NCBI GenBank assembly: GCA_945866305.1
Contig: CAMBGS010000005.1
Coordinates: 1-44,507, forward strand
Direction: 5' to 3'
Length of the DNA: 44,507 bases
From: Bifidobacterium breve
GTDB taxonomy: Bacteria; Actinomycetota; Actinomycetes; Nanopelagicales; Nanopelagicaceae
Shown: positions 34,484-44,507 of the stretch, one piece after another
Layout: each line of letters starts with the position of its first letter
Numbering within the stretch: position 1 is the first letter of the stretch
Position numbers and translations under genes: made by a program
Notes under the pieces: generated by a model
Told to the model about the DNA's origin: nothing
What the model saw: only the letters and a program-made list of their open reading frames with translations
The model's database searches: none

Positions 34484-36361
34484 TCAGTCTTGCTTACGCG
34501 CGGCTTTGATCTTTTCGATATCAGCATCTGTGGCAAGGGCAGCAACGAAAGCTTCTTGCGGAACTTCCACGCGGCCAACCATCTTCATGCGCTTCTTTCC
34601 TTCTTTCTGCTTTTCAAGAAGTTTGCGCTTACGCGAAATATCGCCGCCATAACATTTAGCCAAAACATCTTTACGGATCGCGCGGATACTCTCGCGAGCG
34701 ATGATGCGTGAACCGATTGCTGCCTGGATAGGAACTTCGAATTGCTGGCGCGGAATAAGTTCGCGTAACTTGCCGGTCATCATCACGCCATAGGAATAAG
34801 CCTTGTCTCGGTGAACAATCGCGCTAAATGCATCAACAGCTTCACCCTGCAGCAAGATATCGACCTTAACCAAGTTGCCTTCTTCATCACCGAGTTCTTC
34901 ATAGTCAAGTGAGGCATATCCCTTAGTGCGGCTCTTTAATTGATCGAAGAAATCAAAGACAATTTCGGCAAGAGGCAAGGTGTAGCGAATTTCCACACGA
35001 TCTTCTGAAATGTAATCCATACCTTGCATAGTTCCGCGACGTTCTTGGCAGAGTTCCATGATGGTGCCGATGTATTCAGATGGAGCCAGAATGGTGCACT
35101 TTACGATCGGCTCTTTAACGTTGTTGATCTTGCCATCAGGAAATTCTGAAGGGTTGGTAACAATAAACTCTTTGCCATCTTCCAGGGTTACGCGATAGAC
35201 CACGTTTGGCGCTGTTGAGATCAAGCTAATTCCGGATTCCCGTTCTAAGCGTTCGCGAACAATTTCCATATGAAGCAAGCCTAAGAAACCGCAACGGAAA
35301 CCGAAACCGAGGGCTGCTGAGCTTTCTGGTTCGTAAACAAGGGCGGCATCATTTAACTGCAACTTATCTAGCGCATCACGTAAGAGAGGAAAGTCAGCAC
35401 CATCTAACGGGAAGAGTCCCGAGAAAACCATTGGCTTTGGATCTTTATAACCAGCGAGTGCAGTCTTAGTTGGGTTTTGATAATTCGTGACGGTATCGCC
35501 CACTCGAGATTGGCGAACATCTTTTACGCCCGTAATTAAATAACCAACTTCGCCAACGCCTAAACCTTTACTTGGTACTGGTTCAGGTGAGATAACGCCA
35601 ACTTCGAGCGCTTCGTGGCGAACGCCAGTTGAGAACATTTGAATTTGTTCGCGTGGATTGATTCGTCCATCGATTACGCGGATGTATGTAACAACGCCGC
35701 GATAAGAGTCATATACCGAGTCAAAGATAAGTGCGCGGGCAGGTGCGTTGGCATCGCCGACCGGTGCTGGAATCTGAGCAACGATCTGGTCAAGAAGTTC
35801 GGCAACACCATCACCAGTCTTACCTGAAACACGTAAACAATCTTCAGGTTGGCAACCGATTAAGCGAGCGAGTTCTGCTGCAAATTTATCGGGTTGCGCA
35901 TTTGGAAGGTCAATTTTATTTAGTACTGGAATAATCGTTAAGTTATTTTCCATTGCCAGGTACAAGTTAGCCAGTGTTTGCGCTTCGATTCCTTGTGCGC
36001 AATCAACTAAAAGAACTGCGCCTTCGCAGGCTGCGAGCGAGCGCGATACTTCATAAGTAAAGTCAACGTGCCCCGGTGTATCGATCATATTCAGGATGTA
36101 TTCCTGGCCATCGATACCGCTGCGCCAAGGCAAACGAACTGCTTGGGATTTAATAGTGATTCCGCGTTCGCGTTCGATATCCATACGGTCTAGATATTGC
36201 GCACGCATATTGCGGGCGTCTACCACTTCGGTGATGCCGAGCATGCGATCGGCCAACGTTGATTTACCGTGATCAATGTGGGCGATGATGCAGAAGTTAC
36301 GAATCTGCGCTGGATTTGTTGCTGCAGGTTGCGGGGCCTTAGCAAGGGAAATTGCAGGCAC
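34484..36361 (-). CDS. lepA: Elongation factor 4
   Basis: [24 protein letters not shown], LepA C-terminal domain. Confidence 0.97.
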   Translation of the reverse strand: MPAISLAKAPQPAATNPAQIRNFCIIAHIDHGKSTLADRMLGITEVVDARNMRAQYLDRMDIERERGITIKSQAVRLPWRSGIDGQEYILNMIDTPGHVDFTYEVSRSLAACEGAVLLVDCAQGIEAQTLANLYLAMENNLTIIPVLNKIDLPNAQPDKFAAELARLIGCQPEDCLRVSGKTGDGVAELLDQIVAQIPAPVGDANAPARALIFDSVYDSYRGVVTYIRVIDGRINPREQIQMFSTGVRHEALEVGVISPEPVPSKGLGVGEVGYLITGVKDVRQSRVGDTVTNYQNPTKTALAGYKDPKPMVFSGLFPLDGADFPLLRDALDKLQLNDAALVYEPESSAALGFGFRCGFLGLLHMEIVRERLERESGISLISTAPNVVYRVTLEDGKEFIVTNPSEFPDGKINNVKEPIVKCTILAPSEYIGTIMELCQERRGTMQGMDYISEDRVEIRYTLPLAEIVFDFFDQLKSRTKGYASLDYEELGDEEGNLVKVDILLQGEAVDAFSAIVHRDKAYSYGVMMTGKLRELIPRQQFEVPIQAAIGSRIIARESIRAIRKDVLAKCYGGDISRKRKLLEKQKEGKKRMKMVGRVEVPQEAFVAALATDADIEKIKAARKQD

Positions 36362-36395
36362 TATTGTCCGCCTCTATTAAAGTCTGGGGCTGAAA

Positions 36396-36665
36396 TTAAC
36401 GAGCGCCGGCTTTGGCAGCAGCCTTAGCCATTGATGACTTCTTATTTGCTGCTGTGTTGCGGTGAATTACACCCTTTGCAACGGCAACATCTAGAGCCTT
36501 AGAAGCTGCGCGAAGTTCAGTCGTTGTTGTTGCTGCATCACCCTTTGCTGCTGCTTCGCGGAATTTGCGAACAGCGGTCTTGATAGATGATGAAACAGAC
36601 TTGTTACGAGCCTGAGCCTTGTTATTTGTCTTAACGCGCTTGATCTGAGACTTGATATTTGCCAC
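36396..36665 (-). CDS. rpsT: 30S ribosomal protein S20
   Basis: [35 protein letters not shown]...[15 protein letters not shown]. Confidence 0.96.
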   Translation of the reverse strand: MANIKSQIKRVKTNNKAQARNKSVSSSIKTAVRKFREAAAKGDAATTTTELRAASKALDVAVAKGVIHRNTAANKKSSMAKAAAKAGAR

Positions 36666-36773
36666 GTGTATTACTCCGAATGTCTAAGGCTGTGATAACC
36701 CTTTTGGTTGCCAAGCAGATGCGTAGGTTATCAGCGCAAGGGGTTCAGGCTCAAATTGAGGTGAAATCCCCGC

Positions 36774-37724
36774 CTATCTGGCAGCGCGAGCAGCGGTAAT
36801 CGTGGCGAGGGCTTTTTCCAAGGCATAGATCGGATCGGTGGCCGCACCTTTTACTTGTGCATCTGCAAGGGCGATCGCTTGAACCGCCTTCGATAGCGCG
36901 CGCGGAGTCCATCCTTGTAATTGGCGACGCGCTTTATCAATTTGCCACGGCGCCATTCCGAGTTGTCCGGCTAGTTCGAAAGATTTTGCACCACTGGCAG
37001 AGCCAGAAACTTTTGCAAGGCTACGAAGCGCTGATGCAATGGCTGATGTAACCATTACGGGATCTGTACCAGTTTCGATTGCGCTGCGCAATGAAATCAG
37101 CGCGACCGGTAGATTCCCATCAACGGTTGCATCTGCAACATCAAATCCGGTTGTCTCAACGCGACCTTGGTGGAATTTATCAACGATGGCTTCATCAATT
37201 ACACCGGCAGGTGAATCAAGTGCGATCTGCGAAACCGCCTGTTGCAATTCGCGCATATCACCGCCGAGTGCACCAACTAGTGCAGCAACTGCGCCTGGTG
37301 ATGCCTTGCGCCCGCTATCTAAAAACAACTCTTTTACAAATGCTTCTTTCTCCGCCTCTTTCTTTAGCGGCTCGCAGGCAATTATTTCTGGCTTAACTTT
37401 CTTGATTGCATCTAGTAACGCTTTTCCTTTTACGCCGCCTTTATGAATGAATACAACGGTGGTTAGCCCATCTGGTTCGGTTAAATACCTCGTGATTTCT
37501 TCTTTGGAATCTTCTGGAAGATCTTGCAAATCTTTAATTATTAGCGCGCGGCGTTCAGAAAATAATGAAGGGGCCAGCGCATCAGAGATATCGCCAAGTG
37601 AGGCATCTCCGGCGAAGATAGTTGTGATTTCTGCGCTCTCATCTTTTAGCTGCGCAGTTAACTTGGCCAAGGCGCGATCAGCAAGTGCCGCCTCTGAACC
37701 CAGGATGAGATAAAACGGATTAAT
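36774..37724 (-). CDS. holA: DNA polymerase III subunit delta; probable non-canonical ATT start at 37724 (track start 37670 truncates a conserved N-terminus)
   Basis: Frame upstream of the TTG reads I/M-NPFYLILGSEAALADRA-LAKLTAQL, matching the usual delta N-terminus (Y-L-x-x-G-x-E). Confidence 0.85.
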   Translation of the reverse strand: MNPFYLILGSEAALADRALAKLTAQLKDESAEITTIFAGDASLGDISDALAPSLFSERRALIIKDLQDLPEDSKEEITRYLTEPDGLTTVVFIHKGGVKGKALLDAIKKVKPEIIACEPLKKEAEKEAFVKELFLDSGRKASPGAVAALVGALGGDMRELQQAVSQIALDSPAGVIDEAIVDKFHQGRVETTGFDVADATVDGNLPVALISLRSAIETGTDPVMVTSAIASALRSLAKVSGSASGAKSFELAGQLGMAPWQIDKARRQLQGWTPRALSKAVQAIALADAQVKGAATDPIYALEKALATITAARAAR

Positions 37725-37727
37725 GTC

Positions 37728-39890
37728 TTACTCCCATCTAATAAAGTTAAAACTACCTTTACTGGTCTTAATTTTCAGGCGATGTCTGCGAGCAGCGATC
37801 GCAATCGCCCCATCAACGTCTGTACGCAGTACTTTAGCGCCTACCTGCGCCAATAGCGTCAAGGTATTGGCGGCGGGATGGCCATAACTATTGCCCGCAC
37901 CAACGCTTATCACCGCAACTTGCGGATCCAAGGCGCGCGTAAAACTCTCATCTTGATATGCAGACCCGTGATGACAGACTTTATAAATATCAACACTTGT
38001 TAACTCTGCTGCAATTACAGCTTGGCTCTCTGGCTCCATATCCCCACCAGCAAAGAGCGAGAAATCTGGCGTATCAATGCGCACTGCGATACTTGAATTA
38101 TTTGGATCGTACTCCCCGTTATCAGGCCACAAAACTTTAATTTTGGCATCCCCAATTTGCGCGCTATATCCGCGCTTCACGTTGCCATACCAGGTTGCAC
38201 CCACTTTTCGATTCTTAATTGCGCCGGATAAACCTGCAATGTGGTCTGCGTGGCCGTGTGTCAAAATCAATAGCGGAATCTCACGGATAGATAACTGTTT
38301 TAAACAACGATCAATTAACTCAGGATCTGGACCTGTATCAATAACTATTGCACGATGGTTTCCTAGGTTGATTGCTGCGCCATCACCTTGCCCAATATCG
38401 CAGTTTGCTACTTGCCAATCCCCTCCCGGAAAACGTTGCAAGTAACTCAAAGAGAGTGCGATTAGCACAGTGGCGATAACAATTTTGCGTGGCAAAAGCA
38501 AGATAAGTGCGATCGCGACAATTACCGCTAGAAAGCCCAAGAGCCCTTTACTTATTGTCAGAACGCGAAATCCGGCCGCCCAATCGGCAACGGTGGAGAT
38601 CCACCAAGCCAGCGGTTTAACCGAAGTTATTAAGAGCGAAGACAAGCCAGGTGTAAATGGAGATAAAAGCGCTGCGATAAATCCAACAATGGTAATTGGC
38701 ACTATTGCAGGAACTGCCAAAAGGTTTGCCAAGATGCTCATTGGCGATAGAAATCCTGAGATTGCAACAATGACTGGAGCGCAGAAAACAGTCGCTGCGA
38801 TCGGCGCAGCAATTGCCTGAGCAATTATCTTTGGAAAGAAACGTTCTAGATAAGTGATTACTCGCGGCGCAAAGAGAAGTAAACCTGCAGTGGCTAAAAC
38901 AGAGAGTGCAAAGCCGGGATCTCGACCTTGCCAAGGATCGCCGATGACGACTGCGGCAATTGCAAAACCTAGCGCTGGCAGAGAATCAGCACCGCGCTTA
39001 GTTGCATAGGCAATCAACAGAACTGCAGCCATTGCAGCAGCGCGCAGAACTGATGGAGAAGGACGAACCAGTGCGATAAATGCAACGAGTGCAATTGCTG
39101 TGGCGAAGATGCGAAAACGCATAGTTCGAAAGAGAAATTGCGCGCACCATAAAATAAAGGCGGAAACTATTGCAAAATTTGCCCCACTTACTGCGACTAA
39201 ATGAGTTAATCCAGATCGACGCATATCGCTTCGAAAGTTCTCGCTTTGCAATGAGGTATCACCCAACACCATTCCGGGAATCAACGAACCAGCATCACCG
39301 GTGCCACTGGCTGCGCGAAGACCGAGGCGCACTCTGCCAAGTGAATTGGCCCAACGTGATGGTTGACTAAGCACAATTACTTTTCCGTTAGCAATCAATA
39401 GCGCAGCAACACGTGGTTCCTTGCTGTGCAGAATCTGCACTTCAGCGCTTATTTTCTGGCCAGGTAGTAATTTCGCAACTTCGGTGTCGGTCGTGATAAA
39501 ACGAATCGGAATATGTAATTGGTAACTGCTTTGCCCAATTTGGATCTCACGCAAGCTGGCAAGTGCGCTGAAGCTAGGCGGCAGAAAATTGCGACCACTC
39601 ACCCGTTTTGCGCTCAGGTGCGGATCGGTGGTCAATTGCAATGTAGCGGTGGCGCTTTCGCCGATGTGTTGAGCAACGATGCTTGCTTGCAAACTGTGCT
39701 GGCGCAGGGACATAACGGATGAGCCAAGAGCTAGTGCAAAAGCAAGCACGATAAAGCGATTACGGCGTTGCGATAGAGAAAATAGAACAAGTAACGCCGC
39801 GGCGATTGAGGTTCGCCACGGCGCTACATAACTCTGCAATAACGCACCACACCAGAGCGCACCGCCTAAAGCGAGTGCGCGGTAATCAAT
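37728..39890 (-). CDS. comEC: ComEC/Rec2 DNA-uptake channel protein; probable non-canonical ATT start at 39890
   Basis: LVAVSGANFAIVSAF competence motif plus metallo-beta-lactamase domain (LTHGHADHIAGL, VCHHGSAYQDE). Upstream frame adds I/M-DYRALALGGALWCGALLQSY. Confidence 0.88.
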   Translation of the reverse strand: MDYRALALGGALWCGALLQSYVAPWRTSIAAALLVLFSLSQRRNRFIVLAFALALGSSVMSLRQHSLQASIVAQHIGESATATLQLTTDPHLSAKRVSGRNFLPPSFSALASLREIQIGQSSYQLHIPIRFITTDTEVAKLLPGQKISAEVQILHSKEPRVAALLIANGKVIVLSQPSRWANSLGRVRLGLRAASGTGDAGSLIPGMVLGDTSLQSENFRSDMRRSGLTHLVAVSGANFAIVSAFILWCAQFLFRTMRFRIFATAIALVAFIALVRPSPSVLRAAAMAAVLLIAYATKRGADSLPALGFAIAAVVIGDPWQGRDPGFALSVLATAGLLLFAPRVITYLERFFPKIIAQAIAAPIAATVFCAPVIVAISGFLSPMSILANLLAVPAIVPITIVGFIAALLSPFTPGLSSLLITSVKPLAWWISTVADWAAGFRVLTISKGLLGFLAVIVAIALILLLPRKIVIATVLIALSLSYLQRFPGGDWQVANCDIGQGDGAAINLGNHRAIVIDTGPDPELIDRCLKQLSIREIPLLILTHGHADHIAGLSGAIKNRKVGATWYGNVKRGYSAQIGDAKIKVLWPDNGEYDPNNSSIAVRIDTPDFSLFAGGDMEPESQAVIAAELTSVDIYKVCHHGSAYQDESFTRALDPQVAVISVGAGNSYGHPAANTLTLLAQVGAKVLRTDVDGAIAIAARRHRLKIKTSKGSFNFIRWE

Positions 39891-40522
39891 TAGACGCGTA
39901 GTTTCTCTTTAAATTGCGCAAATTTGATTGAGCCGATTCCAGATACTTTCATCAGATCATCCACGTTAAGAAAGGGTCCATTTTGATTTCGGTAAGCAAC
40001 TATTCGCGCTGCCAAAACTGGGCCGATTCCATCGAGTGATTCCAAATCTTTTGCACTCGCCCGATTTAGCGCGATCGGACCAGAAGATTTGGCTTTGGCT
40101 CGTTGTGGAGATATGCGCATAGCGCTACCGGCTTTCCCTGGCGGATAAATATAGATTTGTTCGCCATCTTTAATGATGCGCGCCAAATTCACGTCAGAGA
40201 GATCTGCACCCTTTAATTTATCTCCCGCCATCTTTATCGCATCCATAACTCGCGAATTTGCCGGCAAGGTGTAAACACCTGGGTTCTTTACCGCACCTGC
40301 CACATCGACAGTAACCTCAGCGATCGCCTCGGTAACGGATAAACCTTCAGGTGCGAGCGGAATTTCCTCCGTGGCTCCGCGCATCACAAGAAAGAAAGAA
40401 AGCGCAATTACTAGCGCTGAGATCGAAAGCAACGATCGCTTTTGAGATATCGAGAAGGAGATATTGCTCCACCAGTCGCGCATTTTTTCAGTAGATATTT
40501 GCATGGCGAGATCATCTGCCAT
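39890..40522 (-). CDS. comEA: ComEA family helix-hairpin-helix DNA-binding protein
   Basis: SLBB VDVAGAVKNPGVYTLPANSRVMDAIKMAGD, HhH ALNRASAKDLESLDGIGPVLAARIVAYR. Confidence 0.93.
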   Translation of the reverse strand: MADDLAMQISTEKMRDWWSNISFSISQKRSLLSISALVIALSFFLVMRGATEEIPLAPEGLSVTEAIAEVTVDVAGAVKNPGVYTLPANSRVMDAIKMAGDKLKGADLSDVNLARIIKDGEQIYIYPPGKAGSAMRISPQRAKAKSSGPIALNRASAKDLESLDGIGPVLAARIVAYRNQNGPFLNVDDLMKVSGIGSIKFAQFKEKLRV

Positions 40523-40560
40523 TAAAGGGCAGAGAAATCTAAAAAGGTGAGTGGCTGTGG

Positions 40561-43032
40561 TTAAAGAACGATATTTACAAGCTTTGGTGCGCGCGCGATA
40601 ACTTTCTTAGGCGTTGCACCATTTAACTCTGCTGCAATTGTGGGATGGGCCAGCGCCAATGCTTCTATTTCAGCATCTGTGATCGTTGGCGAAACTTCAA
40701 TTCGCTCTCTAATCTTTCCATTGATCTGAATTACCGCTTCAATAGCATCTGCAACAAGTAACTTTTCATCCACAACTGGCCAACCTGCGGTTGCAATTGC
40801 TGGCTTATGGCCTAAGCGCTCCCACATTTCCTCCGCTGTAAATGGTGCAACCAGAGATAACATAATTGCGATCGCCTCAGTTGCTTCACGAACTGCTGGA
40901 TCTGAGGCACCTGGACCTGAATCAATCGCCTTGCGCGTGGCATTTACCAACTCCATAACGCGCGCAACTGCTACGTTAAATCTAAATGATTCGACCGCAA
41001 ACGCAGCATCGTTTAACGCTTTATGTGTTGCTTTGCGAAGTGAAATCTCGCCAGCAGCAAAATCGACACCAGGTTTTGATGCGACATCACCTGATAAGCG
41101 CCAAGCGCGACTTAAGAATTTAACAGAGCCAGATGGTGAAACATCAGACCAATCAACATCATCTTCAGGCGGACCAGAGAAGACCATCGAAAGGCGAATT
41201 GCATCAACACCGTGGTTCTCTAGCTCATCAGATAAGCGAACTAGGTTGCCGCGAGATTTAGACATTGCGGAACCATCCATTACCACCATGCCTTGATTTA
41301 ACAAACGAGTAAATGGTTCGTTAAAGCCAAGCATCCCAATATCGTGCAGAACTTTTGTAAAGAAGCGGGAGTAAAGCAGGTGCAAGATTGCATGGGTTAC
41401 GCCGCCAACATATTGATCAACGGGCAACCAAGTATCAATATCAGCGCGCGAAAATGGCTCGTTCGAGTTTTTAGATGATGGATAGCGCAAGAAGTACCAA
41501 GATGAATCAACAAATGTGTCCATCGTGTCGGAATCGCGAGTTGCTGCTCCCCCGCAAGTTGGGCATTTGGTATTTACCCATTCGGTTGCTGCCGCAAGTG
41601 GTGATTGCCCCTTTGGCTTTAGATCTAAACCTTTAGCATCAGGAAGTAAGAGCGGAAGTTGATCGGCAGGTACTGCAACTTCACCACACTTTTTGCAGTG
41701 CACAATTGGGATCGGTGTACCCCAATAACGTTGACGAGAGACCAACCAATCGCGCAGACGGTAATTGCGTGCAGATTTACCTAATCCATCAGCCTCTAGC
41801 TGCTTATTTATGGCAGCAATTGCATCAGCTTTACTCAAACCATTTAGCGCACCTGAATTAACTATCTTTCCATCACCAGTTGTTGCGATTCCTGTCTCAT
41901 TAGGATTTTCTTCACCGGTTTCCACAACAACGCGCACTCGTAACTTCATCGCGCGCGCAAAATCTAAATCTCTTTGATCGTGAGCTGGTACCGCCATAAT
42001 TGCGCCGGTTCCGTAATCTGCTAATACATAATCTGATGCCCAAATCTGTAACTTCTCGCCATTAACGGGATTAATTGCATATCGCTCTAGAAATACACCT
42101 GATTTTGGTCGATCCGTTGCTAAGCGATCGATATCTGAAGCTGCTTTAACAGATTCTCGGTATTGCTTAAATTTTTCTTCAGCAGGAGTTCCGGCGGCTA
42201 GTTCTGCAGCTAACTCTGAATCAACAGCCACAACCATAAAGGTTGCACCAAATAAGGTATCGGGGCGCGTGGTGTAAATAGTCACTGGTTCGGTGCGGCC
42301 TTCGATGACAAAGTTAACGTTGGCGCCTTGTGAGCGACCAATCCAATTGCGCTGCATCATTAAAACTTTTTCAGGCCATTTGCCTTCAAGTTGATCCATG
42401 TCATTGAGCAAGCGATCGGCATAATCGGTGATCTTGAAATACCACTGGTTCAATTTCTTCTTCGTTACTGCAGTGTCGCAACGCTCACAAAGACCCGCGA
42501 CTACTTGCTCGTTGGCAAGAACAGTTTGACAGCTAGGACACCAGTTAACGGCGCTATCTTTACGATATGCAAGACCGCGTTTATGAAGTTCAATAAATAA
42601 CCATTGATTCCATTTGTAATATTCCGGATCGCAAGTATTGAAAACTCGATCCCAGTCAAAAGAACATGCATAACGTCGCATTGATGCTTTCTGGGTTGCG
42701 ATATTCTCATAAGTCCAAATACGTGGATCTTCATTGCGCTTAATTGCTGCATTTTCTGCTGGAAGTCCGAAGGCATCCCAGCCAATTGGATGCATTACGT
42801 TAAATCCTTTTTGGATCCAATAACGTGCGATTACATCGCCAAGTGCATATGCCTCAGCGTGGCCCATGTGTAGATCACCTGATGGATACGGGAACATATC
42901 CAAAACATATTTCTTCGGTCTTTTATCATCGGAGCGACCAGACTTAAATGGTTCTATCGCATCCCAAATTGGGAGCCACTTCTCTTGGACATAGGCAAAG
43001 TCATATGCCTGATGTTCCTGTGAAGTACTCAT
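40561..43032 (-). CDS. leuS: Leucine--tRNA ligase
   Basis: [23 protein letters not shown], full catalytic and editing domains. Confidence 0.97.
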   Translation of the reverse strand: MSTSQEHQAYDFAYVQEKWLPIWDAIEPFKSGRSDDKRPKKYVLDMFPYPSGDLHMGHAEAYALGDVIARYWIQKGFNVMHPIGWDAFGLPAENAAIKRNEDPRIWTYENIATQKASMRRYACSFDWDRVFNTCDPEYYKWNQWLFIELHKRGLAYRKDSAVNWCPSCQTVLANEQVVAGLCERCDTAVTKKKLNQWYFKITDYADRLLNDMDQLEGKWPEKVLMMQRNWIGRSQGANVNFVIEGRTEPVTIYTTRPDTLFGATFMVVAVDSELAAELAAGTPAEEKFKQYRESVKAASDIDRLATDRPKSGVFLERYAINPVNGEKLQIWASDYVLADYGTGAIMAVPAHDQRDLDFARAMKLRVRVVVETGEENPNETGIATTGDGKIVNSGALNGLSKADAIAAINKQLEADGLGKSARNYRLRDWLVSRQRYWGTPIPIVHCKKCGEVAVPADQLPLLLPDAKGLDLKPKGQSPLAAATEWVNTKCPTCGGAATRDSDTMDTFVDSSWYFLRYPSSKNSNEPFSRADIDTWLPVDQYVGGVTHAILHLLYSRFFTKVLHDIGMLGFNEPFTRLLNQGMVVMDGSAMSKSRGNLVRLSDELENHGVDAIRLSMVFSGPPEDDVDWSDVSPSGSVKFLSRAWRLSGDVASKPGVDFAAGEISLRKATHKALNDAAFAVESFRFNVAVARVMELVNATRKAIDSGPGASDPAVREATEAIAIMLSLVAPFTAEEMWERLGHKPAIATAGWPVVDEKLLVADAIEAVIQINGKIRERIEVSPTITDAEIEALALAHPTIAAELNGATPKKVIARAPKLVNIVL

Positions 43033-43051
43033 CTACTTAGTTTATCGGGCT

Positions 43052-43966
43052 TTAGCCCCAAGTAACGCCAGTCAATTCTTCGCTAACGCTCCATAAATCC
43101 TTTGCTAATCGTTGATCGTATGCAATCGCTGCAGCGCGAGTGAGTTTAGGAAATCCGCGCATCTCCATAAATCCGTCTGGGCCTATATATGAAGCGCCAT
43201 AAAGTCCAGGATATGTTGCAGCGCATAAAGTTGGTAGCGCACCGCGTTCGGGACTCTGCGCAAAAATTGCATTTGCTAGCGCGCCAGCGCGATCTTGTAC
43301 TGATGCTCCTGCAACCAAATTTGTATCGGCATACCCGGGGTGCGCCGCAACCGCTTCTAGGTTCCAGTTGTTACGCATCTGGCGGCGTTCTAATTCGTGA
43401 ATAAAAAGTAGGTTCGCTAATTTGCTATATGCATAAGCTGACCAAGGGTTGTACGCACCAATTCCCTTGGCTTTATTGCGCAGATCATCGATCGTGAAAT
43501 TGCCAATGCGTGCAGTGCGGTGCATTTGGGAAGAAACAGCAACTACGCGATTCTTGATTTGCTTCTGGAGTAAACCAGTGAGAGCAAAGTGTCCAAGATG
43601 ATTTGTGCCCATCTGCATCTCGAATTTATCTTTGGTCAGCGAAAATGGGGTAGCCATAACTCCTGCGTTTAAAATCAAAACATCAATCGGAGAAGTAAAT
43701 TCTTTTGCAAAGTTGCATACTGATGAAAGATCGGCCAAATCAAGTAATTTAAAGTCGACTCGGTCGCGGGCGATTTCTGCGACAGTAGCTGCGCCCTTTG
43801 CCGCATTGCGAGCAGTAATAGTTACGTGAGCACCAGCGCGAGCTAATTCGCGCGCAGTTTCTTTTCCAATTCCACTTGTTCCGCCAGTTATCAAGAATTT
43901 CTTTCCACTGAGATCAGGGATATCAGATGCATCCCAACCTCTTGGAATTGTGGTCACGGTAGACAT
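43052..43966 (-). CDS. SDR family oxidoreductase (retinol dehydrogenase/protochlorophyllide reductase-like)
   Basis: ITGGTSGIGKETARELARAGAHV, LILNAGVM, VAVSSQMH, AYAYSKLANLLF. Confidence 0.9.
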   Translation of the reverse strand: MSTVTTIPRGWDASDIPDLSGKKFLITGGTSGIGKETARELARAGAHVTITARNAAKGAATVAEIARDRVDFKLLDLADLSSVCNFAKEFTSPIDVLILNAGVMATPFSLTKDKFEMQMGTNHLGHFALTGLLQKQIKNRVVAVSSQMHRTARIGNFTIDDLRNKAKGIGAYNPWSAYAYSKLANLLFIHELERRQMRNNWNLEAVAAHPGYADTNLVAGASVQDRAGALANAIFAQSPERGALPTLCAATYPGLYGASYIGPDGFMEMRGFPKLTRAAAIAYDQRLAKDLWSVSEELTGVTWG

Positions 43967-44003
43967 TTTTATTCCTTACTTTTTAATTCTTAAATCAATT
44001 AAG

Positions 44004-44076
44004 TGGAGATAAGGGGATTCGAACCCCTGACCTCTTCCATGCCATGGAAGCGCGCTACCAACTGCGCCATATCCCC
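44004..44076 (-). tRNA. tRNA-Ala(GGC), CCA not encoded
   Basis: GGGGATA...CTTCC-ATGGCAT-GGAAG...GGGGTTCGAATCCCC; anticodon GGC. Confidence 0.95.
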
Positions 44077-44108
44077 TTTTATTACCCACGTTAAGCGAGA
44101 AGGTAACT

Positions 44109-44507
44109 CTAGCGCACGTGATCTGGCACATCAGCACCAGATTCTTCGCCCATTACTGGTTCAAGAATTGAACCCGCGTTATGTTCAGCCAAATGCCAAC
44201 CCTTCGGGCTGGTCTGCAAGATTGACCAACGTGCATTAGATAGCCCACCGATTTTTCCCCAGTGCGCCATCGGTAAATGTAAATAGTGCCCAATCAAGCA
44301 GCGCGCAGTTCCGCCGTGGGTTGCAACAACAATTAACTGATTCTCTTTATCGCCTAAAAATTCATCGATTGCTGCGCTGGCACGTGCCGCAACTTCGCTA
44401 CGGCGCTCACCAATAGTTCCTGCCGGATTATCGTTGCCATCTATCCAGCGAATAAAATTCTCTAAATCTGCCGCGCGATTTTCTGCGCCCGTCTTTCCTT
44501 CCCAATG
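44109..44507 (-). CDS. Histidine phosphatase (phosphoglycerate mutase-like) family, N-terminus beyond window edge
   Basis: Reverse-strand frame open to the edge: HWEGKTGAENRAADLENFIRWIDGNDNPAGTIGERRSEVAARASAAIDEFLGDKENQLIVVATHGGTARCLIGHYL...; only the last 62 aa are in the track. Confidence 0.85.
   Translation of the reverse strand, partial: HWEGKTGAENRAADLENFIRWIDGNDNPAGTIGERRSEVAARASAAIDEFLGDKENQLIVVATHGGTARCLIGHYLHLPMAHWGKIGGLSNARWSILQTSPKGWHLAEHNAGSILEPVMGEESGADVPDHVR

Noticed and set aside
36693-36733. TGATAACC...GGTTATCA inverted repeat in the rpsT leader
   Set aside because: Short 8-bp arms with a 25-nt loop; could be S20 autoregulation, but too weak to claim without comparison.
1-44507. 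CRISPR arrays, IS elements, prophage or integrase genes, rRNA genes
   Set aside because: No regularly spaced repeats, transposase/integrase motifs or rRNA sequence found on reading through the window; tRNA-Ala at 44004 shows no obvious att duplication or adjacent integrase.

Overview
This 44.5 kb window looks like a compact actinobacterial chromosome segment. Gene order, moderate-to-low GC and short spacers suggest a streamlined freshwater actinobacterium; that taxonomic guess comes from reading only. The left part (1-22.6 kb) is accessory and metabolic. It holds a partial AstE/AspA-family deacylase, a Rid-family protein, two paralogous SDRs flanking an enolase-superfamily enzyme, a family-5 SBP/Dpp-type ABC transporter, an FMN alpha-hydroxy-acid oxidase, mmsA/iolA and iolD, and a secreted Septum_form-like protein. 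It also holds a BMP-family nucleoside-type ABC transporter operon fused to a purine/MTA salvage module (phosphorylase, amidohydrolase, SDR). The right part (22.7-44.5 kb) is mostly core housekeeping: PhoX-like phosphatase, tRNA-Glu, tRNA-Gln, gltX, FAH-family protein, CDA-like protein, CNNM/CorC, ybeY, phoH, HIT, rsmE, dnaJ, a short hrcA, DoxX, hemW, lepA, rpsT, holA, comEC, comEA, leuS, SDR, tRNA-Ala, and a partial histidine phosphatase. I saw no rRNA, CRISPR array, IS element or phage. Nothing amounts to a clear new multi-gene defence or mobile system. The best second-look items are: (i) a repeated AACGTT palindrome and long hairpin in the leader of the Dpp-type operon, with a third copy before the permease genes; (ii) an HrcA missing most of its central domain; (iii) adjacent comEC and holA reading frames whose conserved N-termini have no ATG/GTG/TTG and appear to start at ATT; (iv) a transporter-linked 6-oxopurine/MTA salvage operon; (v) family members with altered catalytic residues (Rid, CDA-like, enolase superfamily).
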